From Micromonospora thermarum (lineage in GTDB: Bacteria; Actinomycetota; Actinomycetes; Mycobacteriales; Micromonosporaceae): 64,000 nucleotides of DNA. The notes under the pieces were generated by a model. The model saw only the letters and a list, made by a program, of their open reading frames with translations, made no database searches and had not been told where the DNA came from. Of the stretch, positions 50,833 through 59,776 are shown in pieces (the stretch's first letter is position 1; each line of letters opens with the position of its first letter). A program made the translations under genes and the position numbers. The stretch is taken from positions 62,001 to 126,000 of the forward strand of contig NZ_JAATEO010000013.1 of the NCBI RefSeq assembly GCF_012034245.1, read 5' to 3'.

Positions 50833-51645
50833 TCAGACCGACGCGGGCTCGGCGGCGCGGTCGGTGGGCCGCTCGGGCGTCACGCCGGCGCGGCGGCGGG
50901 CCTCCCGCCGGGCGAAGAAGCCGTAGCCGAACAGGGTCATGCCGGCGAAGATCCACCACTGCACGACGTAGCCGAAGTTCTGCCAGTTGTTCGTGTAGCC
51001 GACGGGGATCGCCGCGAAGGTCGGGTCGGCCGCCGGGGTCTGCTCGTCGAGCAGCACGTACGCGCCGTGCACCGGGTAGGGCAGCTCGCGGGCCAGCCGG
51101 GGCAGCATGATGCGGCGCGTCTCCAGCTTGCCGTCGCGCCGGGCGACCGGGACGGAGCCGCCCTCGCCGGGGCGGACCCGGCCGGTCACGGTCACCTGAC
51201 CGGCGGGCGTCGCCGGCACCACCGGCTGCGCGGTCGCGTCGCCGCCGGGGGCGGGCGGGATCCAGCCCCGGTCCACGAGGACGGCGGTGCCGTCGGCGAG
51301 GACCAGCGGGGTCAGCACCTCGAAGCCGACCGTACGGTCCACCGAGCGGCCCCGGACCAGGATCACGTTCGAGTCGTCGTAGCGGCCGGTGACGGTGACC
51401 TTCGTCCAGGTCTTCTCGTCGGTCGGCGGCTGACCGACGGTGCCGGCGGGCCCGGTCGGGGCGGCCACCGCGTCGCGCAGCGGCACCGGTGTCATCCGCC
51501 GGCCGGCGTCGATCCGCTCGTTGATCTCCGTCCGCTCGTGGTAGCGGTCCAGCTGCCAGTTGCCCAGCAGCACCATCACCGCCGCCGCGACCAGGGTCAG
51601 CGCGAGCGCGCCCAGCCAGCGCGGCGTCAGCAGGAACCGGTACAC
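50833..51645 (-). CDS. SURF1 family cytochrome oxidase assembly protein
   Basis: A 270-residue inner-membrane protein with two transmembrane helices bracketing an outside domain, as in SURF1: LGALALTLVAAAVMVLLGNWQLDRYHER (first helix with the GxWQLxRxxxK-like motif) and NFGYVVQWWIFAGMTLFGYGFFARRE (second). RTVGFEVLTPLVLADGTAVLVDRGWIPP is the conserved centre. It assists haem a insertion into aa3-type oxidase. Start GTG 51645 chosen because TAATCT lies 7 nt upstream. Convergent with ligB. Confidence 0.92.
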   Translation of the reverse strand: MYRFLLTPRWLGALALTLVAAAVMVLLGNWQLDRYHERTEINERIDAGRRMTPVPLRDAVAAPTGPAGTVGQPPTDEKTWTKVTVTGRYDDSNVILVRGRSVDRTVGFEVLTPLVLADGTAVLVDRGWIPPAPGGDATAQPVVPATPAGQVTVTGRVRPGEGGSVPVARRDGKLETRRIMLPRLARELPYPVHGAYVLLDEQTPAADPTFAAIPVGYTNNWQNFGYVVQWWIFAGMTLFGYGFFARREARRRAGVTPERPTDRAAEPASV

Positions 51646-51652
51646 GACCACG

Positions 51653-51658
51653 AGATTA
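51653..51658 (-). promoter_or_regulatory. -10 box TAATCT of the SURF1 gene
   Basis: TAATCT on the minus strand ends exactly 7 nt before GTG 51645. Confidence 0.65.
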
Positions 51659-51816
51659 CCCGTATGACCTGGGCCACCGGCCCGCGCGACCCCGTGGCGA
51701 CGCGACCGGCCGCTCCGGTGACGCTCCCACGTCGGTCCCGTCCGCTATCGTCACGCGGGCGGACCGCGCCGTCGGTCCACCCCGCGTACCCGCCGCCGCC
51801 CGCGAGGGAGTCGATG

Positions 51817-53214
51817 ATGACCGTCGTGCCGCGCCTGGTGCTCAGTGCGCCCTCGTCCGGGCATGGGACGAACATGCTGGCGATCGGGCTGCTCGCCGCG
51901 CTCGCCGACCGGGGGGTGCCGGTCGCCGGTTTCAAGGTCGGGCCGGACCGGGTCGACGCCGCCTACCTCGGGCTCGCCGCCGGCCGGCCCGGGCGCACGC
52001 TCGACCCCCGGCTGGTCGGTGCGGAGCGGATCGCCCCGCTGGTCGCGCACGGTGCCGCCGGCGCCGGGCTCGCGGTGGTCCAGGGGAGCATGGGGCTGTA
52101 CGACTCGCTCACCGGCCACCCGGAGACCGAGTCGACCGCGGCGGTCGCCACCGCGCTGCGCAGCCCGGTCGTGCTGGTGGTCGACGTGGCCGCCATGGGT
52201 CAGTCGGTGGCCGCCCTGGTGCACGGCTTCCGGGCGTACGACGAGCAGCTCTGGCTGGGCGGTGTGATCCTCAACCGGGTCGCCTCCGGCCGGCACGAGG
52301 CGCTGCTGCGCGAGGCGCTGGACGACATCGGCGTGCCGGTCTACGGTGCCCTGCGCCGGCAGGACCTGCCGCCGGTGCTGCCGGCGCGCCGGCACGGGAC
52401 GGTCCCCGTGGTCACGGCGTCCACCGAGGCCGACCGGGCGGTCCGCCGGCTCGGCGAGGCGGTGGCGGCGACCGTCGACCTGGAACGGCTGCTGGGGCTG
52501 GCGCGCTCCGCCCCGCCGCTGAGCGTGGCGGCGTGGTCGCCGGAGGCCGAGGTGGGGGGCGCCGAGGCGCCGGCGACCGGCGAGCGACCGCTGATCGCGG
52601 TGGCCGGGGGCGCCGGCGGGGGCTACAGCCACGCCGAGACGACCGAGCTGCTGCGGGCCGCCGGTGCCGAGGTGGTGACCCTGGACCCGCTGCACGACGA
52701 GACGCTGCCGGCCGGCACCCGCGCGCTGGTCGTCGGCGGGAGCCTCCCCGAGTCGTGCGCCGACCGCCTGTCGGCCAACCGCCGGCTCTGCATCGCGGTC
52801 GCCGAGCTGGCCCGCACCGGCCGCCCGGTCGTCGCCGAGGGCACCGGGCTGCTGTGGCTGGCCCGGGAGCTGGACGGCCTGCCCATGTGCGGGGTGCTCG
52901 ACGCCATCGGCAGCAGCCGGGACGGCCTCGTGGTCGGCTACCGTGCCGCGACGGCGGCGACCGACAGCGTGGTGGCCGCGGCGGGCGCGACGGTGACCGG
53001 GCACAAGGAGCATCGGGCGGTGCTTACGCCGCGGGCCGGGCAGCGGCCGGCCTGGACCTGGGACGGCGGCTCCCCCGAGGGCTTCGTCTGGCGGGGGGTG
53101 CACGCCTCGCAGCTGACCCTGCACTGGGCCGCGCATCCGCAGCTGGCCGCCCGGATGGTCGCCGCCGCCCAGGCGGTGCCCGCCGAGTCCCCGGCCGGCG
53201 GGGTGCCCGCGTGA
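51817..53214 (+). CDS. Cobyrinate a,c-diamide synthase homologue lacking catalytic residues
   Basis: A 465-residue protein homologous to CobB/CbiA along its whole length: ATPase half (MTVVPRLVLSAPSSGHGTNMLAIGLL; GFKVGPDRVDAAYL; GRTLDPRLVG; SVAALVHGFRAYDEQLWLGGVILNRVASGRHEALLREALDDIGVPVYGALRR) and amidotransferase half (ALVVGGSLPESCADRLSAN; GLPMCGVLDAIG). Yet key residues are changed: the P-loop GxGKT reads GHGTN (Lys lost, residue 18), VVEGVMGL reads VVQGSMGL (Gln89), and the amidotransferase AECxGL reads AEGTGL (Cys replaced by Gly342). It should bind neither ATP nor glutamine productively. GAGGGAG supports ATG 51817 (51814 possible). Overlaps a GNAT gene by 4 bp. Confidence 0.85.
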   Translation: MTVVPRLVLSAPSSGHGTNMLAIGLLAALADRGVPVAGFKVGPDRVDAAYLGLAAGRPGRTLDPRLVGAERIAPLVAHGAAGAGLAVVQGSMGLYDSLTGHPETESTAAVATALRSPVVLVVDVAAMGQSVAALVHGFRAYDEQLWLGGVILNRVASGRHEALLREALDDIGVPVYGALRRQDLPPVLPARRHGTVPVVTASTEADRAVRRLGEAVAATVDLERLLGLARSAPPLSVAAWSPEAEVGGAEAPATGERPLIAVAGGAGGGYSHAETTELLRAAGAEVVTLDPLHDETLPAGTRALVVGGSLPESCADRLSANRRLCIAVAELARTGRPVVAEGTGLLWLARELDGLPMCGVLDAIGSSRDGLVVGYRAATAATDSVVAAAGATVTGHKEHRAVLTPRAGQRPAWTWDGGSPEGFVWRGVHASQLTLHWAAHPQLAARMVAAAQAVPAESPAGGVPA

Positions 53215-53780
53215 TCGGTCAGGTGGCGGTCCGCCGGTTCCCGGAGCTGACGGTCTCCACACCGCGAACGGAGGTGCGGCCGCTGACGGCGGCCGACGCG
53301 AAGGCGGCGGACGAGGTCTTCGCCGACCGCCAGACCCAGCGCTGGCTGCCCGTGGCCGAGGAGACCGGCCAGATCGACGGGCACGCCTGGTGCACCGACC
53401 TGGCGCGGCAGCGGCGCGACAGCGGCGACGGGGACCACTACGCGGTGCTCCGGCGGGAGGACGACCGGGTGGTCGGCTGCCTCTGGACGCGGCGTACCGA
53501 CTGGGGCGCCCTGTCCACGGAGGTCTCGTACGCGATGGCCCCGCACGCCCGCGGCTTCGGGCTGGCCGTCGAGGCGGTGGACGCGCTCGCCATCGCGCTG
53601 CTCCTGGAGCACGGCTTCCACCGGGTCGAGCTGCGCGTCGCGCCGGGCAACGTCGCGTCGCGACGGGTCGCCGAGAAGGCCGGCTTCAGCTACGAGGGTC
53701 TGCTCCGCAACGCCGGGTACGTGCAGGGCGCCCGGGTCGACCTGGAGCTGTGGTCACTGGTCGCCGCCGACCTGCAGTAG
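53211..53780 (+). CDS. GNAT family N-acetyltransferase
   Basis: A 189-residue acetyltransferase of the RimJ/RimL-like kind: VRPLTAADAKAADEVFADRQTQRWLP (N-terminal strand-helix), YAMAPHARGFGLAVEAVDALAIALLLEHGFHRVELRVAPGNVASRRVAEKAGFSYEGLLRNAGYVQG (acetyl-CoA site; the usual Q/RxxGxG/A reads ARGFGLA) and DLELWSLV as the last strand. Target unknown, perhaps a protein N-terminus or amine. GTG start overlaps the stop of the CobB-like gene, so the pair is co-translated. Confidence 0.87.
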   Translation: MIGQVAVRRFPELTVSTPRTEVRPLTAADAKAADEVFADRQTQRWLPVAEETGQIDGHAWCTDLARQRRDSGDGDHYAVLRREDDRVVGCLWTRRTDWGALSTEVSYAMAPHARGFGLAVEAVDALAIALLLEHGFHRVELRVAPGNVASRRVAEKAGFSYEGLLRNAGYVQGARVDLELWSLVAADLQ

Positions 53781-53799
53781 GGGCCGGCGGCGGCCGCGC

Positions 53800-55932
53800 T
53801 CAGCCGACGATCGCGTCCGACGGCGGGGTGAACTGGCGTACCGGCTTGCCCTTCAGCGCTTCCTTCAGGGTGTTGGAGACCGCCGCGATGGGGATCTGCG
53901 ACTGGCCGTCGCCGACCGCGTTGAACGGGTTGTCCGGGTCGGAGATGAAGCTCGCCGCGGCCAGTTCCGGGGTGAATCCGACGAACCAGGCCGACCGGGT
54001 GCTGTCCGTGGTACCGGTCTTGCCGGCGACCGGCCGGCCGACCGTGCCGCGGACGCTGTCGGCCGTCGACCAGCCGCCGCAGCCACCCTTCGCCGGGGTG
54101 TCACCGGTGGGACACCGCGCGGCGTCGGTGGCGGCCCGGGCGGCATCGGCGTTGACCACCTGGCGGCAGCGCGGCTTGGCGACCTCCCGCTCGATCCCGG
54201 AGGCGGTCCGGTACATCGCCGGGGTGCCGTCCCGGTTGTAGATGGCCTGCACCGGCATCGCCTCGCAGTACCGGCCCTCCGCGGCGACGGCGGCGTACGC
54301 GTTGGCCATCTCCAGCGGGGTGGCGTCGGAGACGCCCAGGGTGAAGGCACCCCACGTCTTGGCCTTCGCCGGGGACGCGTGGTCCCGGTCCACGTCGGTG
54401 CGCCAGCGCAGGCCCAGCTGTTCGGCGAGGCGTACCGCCCGGTCCGCGCCGACCTGCTCCTCCAGCCAGACGAAGTACGTGTTCACCGACTTGCCGAAGC
54501 CGGACCACATGGTCTGCGTACCGGACATCGCGCCGCTGGCGTTCGACGGCGCCCAACCGTTGTAGACCTCCGACCGGTACCGGTGCGGCGCGTTGAAGGT
54601 GGTGTTCAGGGTCATGCCGGCGTCGAGCGCGGCGAGCATCGGGAACATCTTGAACGTCGACCCGGCCTGGTAGCCCGGTAGGTCGCCGCCGCCGAGCAGG
54701 GGCGCCACCGTGTTCGGGTAGTTGGCTTTGACCCTGGGACCGGCCTCCGGGTTGGAGCTGGGCGGGTTCTCGTCCAGGTTGAGCGAGTACGTCCGGTTCA
54801 CCGCCATGGCCTTCACCCGCCCGGTCCCGGGCTCCGCGACCACGATGCCGTTGGCGAACGGGCTGCCCGTGTTCTCCTTGCTGCCGACGTTCTTCTCGGC
54901 CGCCGCCTGGGTCTTCGGGTCCAGGCTCAGCACGATGCGGTATCCGCCCCGGCGCAGCTTGTCCATCCGTTCCAGCGGGTTGTCGCCGAACGCGGGCTGG
55001 GCGCTCCACCAGTTCTTCAGGTAGTCGCAGGCGAAGCCCCAGCTGTTCCACTTCTCCGGTACGGAGGCGCAGTCGTTGGAGGGGTAGCTCAGCTTCAGCC
55101 GGATCGGTTCGGCCTTCGCCGCGGCGGCGGCGTTCGGCGAGAGGTAGCCGAGCGCGGCCATCCGGTCCAGCACGTAGTTGCGGCGCGCGGTGGCGTCCTT
55201 CTGGTCCGAGCTGGCCGGGTCGTACTCGGACGGTGACTTGACGAGCCCGGCGAGGGTGGCGGCCTCGACCGGCGTGAGGTCCTTCGGGGTCTTCGAGAAG
55301 AAGATCTCGCTGGCGGCGTAGATGCCGTACGCGCGGTGGCCGAAGTACGCGGAGTTGAGGTAGCGCTCGAGGATCTGCTCCTTGCTCAGCTCCTTCTCCA
55401 GGTCCAGAGCCATCCGCATCTCCCGGACCTTGCGGATGCTGGTCTGCTGGGTCGCCTCCTGCACCTCCTTCGGCGTCTTCGCGCTGTCCCGCAGTGCCAT
55501 CCGGACGTACTGCATGGTGAGCGTGGACGCGCCCTGGGAGACGCCGCTGGAACGGGCGTTGGCCACGAACGCGCGGGCGACGCCCTTCGGGTCGACGCCC
55601 TGGTGCTGGTAGAAGCGGGAGTCCTCGGCCGCCACGATCGCCTGCTGGATGTTCGGGGACATGTCGGCGATCTTCGTGTACTGCCGGTATTCCTCGTAGA
55701 ACATGGTCAGCACCGTCTTGCCGTCCGGCGCGTACAGGTACGAGGTCTCGGCGGGCAGGGCGGTCGTGAGGATCTTCGTCTTGTGCTCCAGCGCGTGGGC
55801 GGTGACCTTGGCGCCGATGCCGGTGGCGGCGGCGACGGGATAGGCCACGGCGGCGACCACGATGCCGGCGATGAGACCGGCGCGGAGGAGAGGGACGAGA
55901 CGACCGGCGGCAGCAAGGGGTCGGTTGCTCAC
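53800..55932 (-). CDS. Class A penicillin-binding protein (PBP1-type)
   Basis: A 710-residue bifunctional peptidoglycan synthase anchored by one N-terminal helix (LIAGIVVAAVAYPVAAATG). The GT51 glycosyltransferase domain (about 65-245) has VAAEDSRFYQHQGVD with the catalytic Glu, QGASTLTMQYVR and KEQILERYLNSAYFGHRAYGI. The transpeptidase domain (about 370-690) has SxxK in YQAGSTFKMFPML, SxN in GKSVNTY, and KTG in PVAGKTGTTDSTRSAWFVGF. Missing is a long C-terminal PASTA or disordered tail. GTG 55932 is preceded by TAACTT at 6 nt, so it is probably leaderless. Confidence 0.95.
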   Translation of the reverse strand: MSNRPLAAAGRLVPLLRAGLIAGIVVAAVAYPVAAATGIGAKVTAHALEHKTKILTTALPAETSYLYAPDGKTVLTMFYEEYRQYTKIADMSPNIQQAIVAAEDSRFYQHQGVDPKGVARAFVANARSSGVSQGASTLTMQYVRMALRDSAKTPKEVQEATQQTSIRKVREMRMALDLEKELSKEQILERYLNSAYFGHRAYGIYAASEIFFSKTPKDLTPVEAATLAGLVKSPSEYDPASSDQKDATARRNYVLDRMAALGYLSPNAAAAAKAEPIRLKLSYPSNDCASVPEKWNSWGFACDYLKNWWSAQPAFGDNPLERMDKLRRGGYRIVLSLDPKTQAAAEKNVGSKENTGSPFANGIVVAEPGTGRVKAMAVNRTYSLNLDENPPSSNPEAGPRVKANYPNTVAPLLGGGDLPGYQAGSTFKMFPMLAALDAGMTLNTTFNAPHRYRSEVYNGWAPSNASGAMSGTQTMWSGFGKSVNTYFVWLEEQVGADRAVRLAEQLGLRWRTDVDRDHASPAKAKTWGAFTLGVSDATPLEMANAYAAVAAEGRYCEAMPVQAIYNRDGTPAMYRTASGIEREVAKPRCRQVVNADAARAATDAARCPTGDTPAKGGCGGWSTADSVRGTVGRPVAGKTGTTDSTRSAWFVGFTPELAAASFISDPDNPFNAVGDGQSQIPIAAVSNTLKEALKGKPVRQFTPPSDAIVG

Positions 55933-55938
55933 ACCGCC

Positions 55939-55944
55939 AAGTTA
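55939..55944 (-). promoter_or_regulatory. -10 box TAACTT of the PBP gene
   Basis: TAACTT on the minus strand ends 6 nt before GTG 55932. Confidence 0.62.
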
Positions 55945-56041
55945 TGACATTTCCGATTCGTACCTGAGAAGTATTCATGAACGCGGTGCCCCGTGACGCG
56001 CCCCACGCCGTGTGACGCTGTCCCGTGCGCCACCTTCCCGG

Positions 56042-56047
56042 CAGGAT
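56042..56047 (+). promoter_or_regulatory. Possible -10 box CAGGAT of the cobalamin aminotransferase gene
   Basis: CAGGAT ends exactly 7 nt before ATG 56055. It favours this ATG over the in-frame upstream GTG at 56025. Confidence 0.45.
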
Positions 56048-56054
56048 CGCGGTC

Positions 56055-57293
56055 ATGCGTGAGAGGCAGTCGGGAGACCCCGGGGCGAGCGAGGCGCCCC
56101 CCGGCGTGGTGCTCACCTTCCCCGGCCCCCGGCGCGGGTCCACCGGGCCGCGGGGCGGGGCTGCGAGCGGTGCGTCCACCGGGCCGCGGGACGGGGCCGC
56201 CGCCGCGAGCGGTGCGACGGAACCCACCGGCCGGGCCGCCGCCGTGGACGAGCCCGACCTCGGGCACCACGGCGACGTCGAGGCCACTCCGGGCCTGGTC
56301 GACCTGGCCGTCAACGTGCGCCGCGCCCCGATGCCCGACTGGCTGGCCGATCCGATCACCGCCGCGCTGGGCGACCTCGCCGCGTACCCGGACGCCGGGC
56401 CGGCGCGGGAGGCCGTCGCGGCCCGGCACGGCCGGCCCCCGGCCGAGGTGCTGCTGACCGCCGGCGCCGCCGAGGGCTTCGTGCTGATCGCCCAGGCGCT
56501 GCGCGGGGTCCGCCGCCCGGTGGTCGTGCACCCGCAGTTCACCGAGCCCGAGGCCGCCCTGAACGCGGCCGGGCACCGGGTCGAGCGGGTGCTGCTCGAC
56601 CCGGCCGAGGGGTTCCGGCTCGACCCCGCGCGTATCCCGGCCGACGCCGACCTGGTCATGATCGGCAACCCGACCAACCCGACCTCGGTGCTGCACCCCG
56701 CCGCCGACCTGGCCGCGCTCGCCCGTCCGGGCCGGGTCCTCGTCGTCGACGAGGCGTTCGCGGACACCACCGCCGCCCCGGGCGTCCCCGGCGAGCCGGA
56801 GTCGCTCGCGGCCCGCCGTGACCTGCCCGGCCTGCTGGTGGTCCGGAGCCTCACCAAGACCTGGGGGCTGGCCGGGCTGCGGATCGGCTACCTGCTGGGC
56901 GACGCCGCCCTGCTGGACCGGCTCGCCGCCGTGCAGCCGCTGTGGGCGGTGTCCACCCCGGCCCTCGCCGCCGCCGCGGCCTGCGCCGCGCCCGAGGCGG
57001 TCGAGGCCGAGCGCGCGATCGCCGCCCGGCTCGCGGCCGACCGCGACCATCTGGTCGCGCGCCTGACGGCCCTTCCCGGCGTACGCGTCGCGGGCCGGCC
57101 GGCCAGCGCCTTCGTCCTGATCCACACCCCCGGTGCCGCCGCGGTGCGGCTCGCCCTGCGGGAGCGTGGCTGGGCGGTGCGCCGGGGTGACACTTTTCCC
57201 GGGCTCGGCCCGGACTGGCTGCGGATCGCCGTCCGCGACCCGGCGACGACCGACGCGTTCATCGAGGTACTGGCGGAGATCCTGGAGGCGTGA
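56055..57293 (+). CDS. cobC: CobC-like aminotransferase (threonine-phosphate decarboxylase family)
   Basis: A 412-residue fold-type I PLP enzyme of the histidinol-phosphate aminotransferase/CobC group, which supplies aminopropanol phosphate for cobalamin's nucleotide loop. The first 75 residues are a low-complexity linker. Then VDLAVNVRRAPMPDWLADPITAALGDLAAYPDAGPAREAVAARHG, TAGAAEGFVLIAQAL, IGNPTNPTSVLHP (Asn), VVDEAFAD (Asp) and VVRSLTKTWGLAGLRIGYLLG, where the Lys forms the Schiff base. In Pseudomonas-type pathways CobC has this role; exact activity is inferred from the following cobT. Coupled to cobT by TGATG. Confidence 0.85.
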   Translation: MRERQSGDPGASEAPPGVVLTFPGPRRGSTGPRGGAASGASTGPRDGAAAASGATEPTGRAAAVDEPDLGHHGDVEATPGLVDLAVNVRRAPMPDWLADPITAALGDLAAYPDAGPAREAVAARHGRPPAEVLLTAGAAEGFVLIAQALRGVRRPVVVHPQFTEPEAALNAAGHRVERVLLDPAEGFRLDPARIPADADLVMIGNPTNPTSVLHPAADLAALARPGRVLVVDEAFADTTAAPGVPGEPESLAARRDLPGLLVVRSLTKTWGLAGLRIGYLLGDAALLDRLAAVQPLWAVSTPALAAAAACAAPEAVEAERAIAARLAADRDHLVARLTALPGVRVAGRPASAFVLIHTPGAAAVRLALRERGWAVRRGDTFPGLGPDWLRIAVRDPATTDAFIEVLAEILEA

Positions 57294-58360
57294 TGCTGGA
57301 GACGACGATCGCGGCGATCGGACCGCTCGACGAGCCGGCGATGGCGGCCGCCCGGGACCTGCAGGGCCGGCTCACCAAGCCGGCCGGTTCGCTCGGTGCC
57401 CTGGAGGAGCTCTCGGTACGCCTCGCTGGCCTGGCCGGTACCTGCCCGCCGCCGCTGCCCGAGCCGGCGGCGGTGGCGATCTTCGCCGGGGACCACGGCG
57501 TGCACGCCCAGGGCGTCACGCCGTGGCCGCAGGAGGTCACCGCGCAGATGATCGGCAACTTCCTGGCCGGCGGCGCGGTGGTCAACGCGTTCGCCCGGCA
57601 GGCCGGCGCCTCGGTCACCGTGGTGGACGTGGGTGTCGCCACGCCGCCCGTGACCGCCCCGGCAGCGGACACCGGTCCCCGGCTGGTCGAGGCCAACATC
57701 CGGCGCGGTACCCGGGACATGACGGTCGAGGCCGCCCTGACCCGCGCCGAGGCGCGGGCCGCCGTCGAGACCGGCATCCGGGTCGCCGGCGACCTGATCG
57801 ACGCCGGGGCGGGCATCCTGCTCACCGGTGACATGGGGATCGGCAACACGACGCCGGCCGCCGCCCTGGTCGCGGCGTTCGGCGGGGTCGACCCCGCCGA
57901 GGCGACCGGTCGCGGGACGGGGGTCGACGATCCCACGTACCGGCGCAAGATCGAGGTGGTGCGGGCCGCGCTGCGCCGGCACGCCCCCGACCCGGCGGAC
58001 CCGTTGGGCGTGCTGGCCACGGTGGGCGGGCTGGAGCACGCGGCACTGGCCGGGCTGATCCTGGGCGCCGCGGCCCGGCGCGTCCCGGTGCTGCTGGACG
58101 GGGTCATCGCGGTCTCCGCCGCGCTGGCCGCCGCGGCCTTCGCCCCGCACGCCACCGGCGCGATGGTCGCCGGGCACCGCTCGGCCGAACCGGGCGCCAC
58201 CGTGGCGCTGCACCGGCTGGGGCTGACCCCGCTGATCGACCTCGGGCTGCGCCTCGGCGAGGGCACCGGCGCGCTGCTGGCGCTGCCCGTGGTCACCGGC
58301 GCGGTACGGGTGCTACACGAGGTGGCGACGTTCGACTCGGCGGGGGTGGCCGAGAAGTGA
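57293..58360 (+). CDS. cobT: Nicotinate-nucleotide--dimethylbenzimidazole phosphoribosyltransferase
   Basis: CobT activates 5,6-dimethylbenzimidazole by transferring phosphoribose from nicotinate mononucleotide, making the lower ligand of B12. A 355-residue protein of expected length with family motifs: RLTKPAGSLGALEELSVRLAGL, VAIFAGDHGVHAQGVTPWPQEVTAQMIGNFLAGGAVVNAFARQAG, GDMGIGNTTPAAALVAAFGG, VDDPTYRRKIEVV and GHRSAEPGATVAL, with Glu in the LRLGEGTGALLALP segment as catalytic base. ATG 57293 overlaps the cobC stop. All catalytic elements appear intact. Confidence 0.95.
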   Translation: MLETTIAAIGPLDEPAMAAARDLQGRLTKPAGSLGALEELSVRLAGLAGTCPPPLPEPAAVAIFAGDHGVHAQGVTPWPQEVTAQMIGNFLAGGAVVNAFARQAGASVTVVDVGVATPPVTAPAADTGPRLVEANIRRGTRDMTVEAALTRAEARAAVETGIRVAGDLIDAGAGILLTGDMGIGNTTPAAALVAAFGGVDPAEATGRGTGVDDPTYRRKIEVVRAALRRHAPDPADPLGVLATVGGLEHAALAGLILGAAARRVPVLLDGVIAVSAALAAAAFAPHATGAMVAGHRSAEPGATVALHRLGLTPLIDLGLRLGEGTGALLALPVVTGAVRVLHEVATFDSAGVAEK

Positions 58361-58427
58361 GCGGGCGGACCAGGAAGCTCAGCCGCGCGGCGTCGTACGT
58401 CGCCGGGGAGCGGGGCGGGGCGGCGGC

Positions 58428-59702
58428 GTGAGCCCGAACCCGTACCCGCTCGGCCTGCGCCTCGCCGGCCGGCGCGTGGTCGTGGTGGGTGGGGGAGCGG
58501 TGGCCACCCGCCGGGTGCCGGCGCTGCTCGACGCGGGCGCGGACGTGTTCCTGGTCGCGCCGGAGCTGACCCCGGCGCTGCGCGCGCACGTCGACGCCGC
58601 CCGGCTGCACTGGGCGCGGCGCCGCTTCGCGCCGGACGACCTGGACGGTGCCTGGCTGGTCCAGGTGGCGGTGGACGACCCCATCGCCGCGGCGTCGGTC
58701 AGCGCGGCGGCCGCCGAGCGGCGGATCTTCTGCGTCCGGGCCGACGACCGGGCCGCGGCGACGGCCTGGACTCCCGCCGTCACCCGGCACGGCCCGGTGA
58801 CGGTGGCGGTCCTCGGCGGCGGCGACCCGCGCCGCGCGATGACCGTGCGCGACGCCATCCGCGACCTGCTGGGCGCGCGGACGGAGATCTCCCGTACGCC
58901 CGCGGTGGCGGGGGAGGGCCCGTCCCCGGCCGCGCCGCCGGCCTCCGCGCCCCCGTCCCCGACCGGCGCGCCCGGTCGCGTGGCGCTGGTGGGCGCCGGC
59001 CCCGGCGACCCGGAGCTGATCACCCTCAAGGGGTGGCGGCTGCTCACCGAGGCGGACGTGGTCGTCGCCGACCGGCTGGTCCCCGGGCTGCTCCTGGACG
59101 AGCTGCGGCCCGACGTCGAGCTGGTGGACGCCTCCAAGATCCCCTACGGCCCGTCCCGGGCGCAGGAGGAGATCAACCGCATCCTGGTCGACCGGGCGCT
59201 CGGCGGGAAGGTCGTGGTACGCCTCAAGGGCGGCGACCCGTACGTCTTCGGCCGCGGCGGGGAGGAGCTGCTGGCCTGCGCCGAGGCGGGCGTGCCGGTG
59301 ACCGTGGTGCCCGGGGTGACCAGTGCGGTCGCCGTGCCGGCGGCGGCCGGCGTGCCGGTGACCCACCGGGCGGTGGCGCACGAGTTCACCGTGGTGTCCG
59401 GGCACGTCGCACCCGACTCGCCCGCCTCCCTGGTGCGGTGGGAGCACCTGGCCGGGCTCCGCGGCACGCTGGTGATCCTGATGGGGTTGAAGAACCTGCC
59501 CGTGATCGCCGCGACGCTGGTCGCGCACGGCCGCCCGGCGGAGACCCCGGCGGCCGTGGTGCAGGAGGGCACGACCGGCGCGCAGCGGGTGCTCCGTTCG
59601 ACGCTCGGCACGGTCGCCGCCGACGTGGTCGCCGCGGACCTGCGCCCGCCCGCGGTGGTCGTCGTCGGTGACGTGGTGTCCGTTCTCGCCGCGGCCGGCT
59701 GA
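58428..59702 (+). CDS. Siroheme synthase-like fusion: precorrin-2 dehydrogenase plus uroporphyrinogen-III C-methyltransferase
   Basis: A 424-residue CysG-like fusion. The N-terminal NAD-binding domain (about 1-150) has GRRVVVVGGGAVATRRVPALLDAGADVFLVAPELTPAL and RHGPVTVAVLGGGDPRRAMTVRDAIRDLLG, resembling precorrin-2 dehydrogenase. A 30-residue Pro/Ala linker follows, then the SUMT domain (about 185-424): VALVGAGPGDPELITLKGWRLLTEADVVVADRL, RLKGGDPYVFGRGGEE and VPGVTSAVAVPAAAGVPVTHR bind S-adenosylmethionine and substrate. It feeds both sirohaem and cobalamin branches. It lies 67 bp after cobT and ends the cobalamin block, closed by a terminator. GTG 58428 lacks a clear Shine-Dalgarno. Confidence 0.9.
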   Translation: MSPNPYPLGLRLAGRRVVVVGGGAVATRRVPALLDAGADVFLVAPELTPALRAHVDAARLHWARRRFAPDDLDGAWLVQVAVDDPIAAASVSAAAAERRIFCVRADDRAAATAWTPAVTRHGPVTVAVLGGGDPRRAMTVRDAIRDLLGARTEISRTPAVAGEGPSPAAPPASAPPSPTGAPGRVALVGAGPGDPELITLKGWRLLTEADVVVADRLVPGLLLDELRPDVELVDASKIPYGPSRAQEEINRILVDRALGGKVVVRLKGGDPYVFGRGGEELLACAEAGVPVTVVPGVTSAVAVPAAAGVPVTHRAVAHEFTVVSGHVAPDSPASLVRWEHLAGLRGTLVILMGLKNLPVIAATLVAHGRPAETPAAVVQEGTTGAQRVLRSTLGTVAADVVAADLRPPAVVVVGDVVSVLAAAG

Positions 59703-59731
59703 GCGCCCGATACTCAGCCCGGTCGAACGCG

Positions 59732-59764
59732 CGACGGCGGCCGGAACGTGTCCGGCCGCCGTCG
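59732..59764. terminator. Bidirectional hairpin terminator
   Basis: Perfect 14-bp stem CGACGGCGGCCGGA/TCCGGCCGCCGTCG (arms 59732-59745 and 59751-59764), 5-nt loop, between the convergent cobalamin and trehalose operons. Confidence 0.9.
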
Positions 59765-59776
59765 TCGTCGGTCAGG

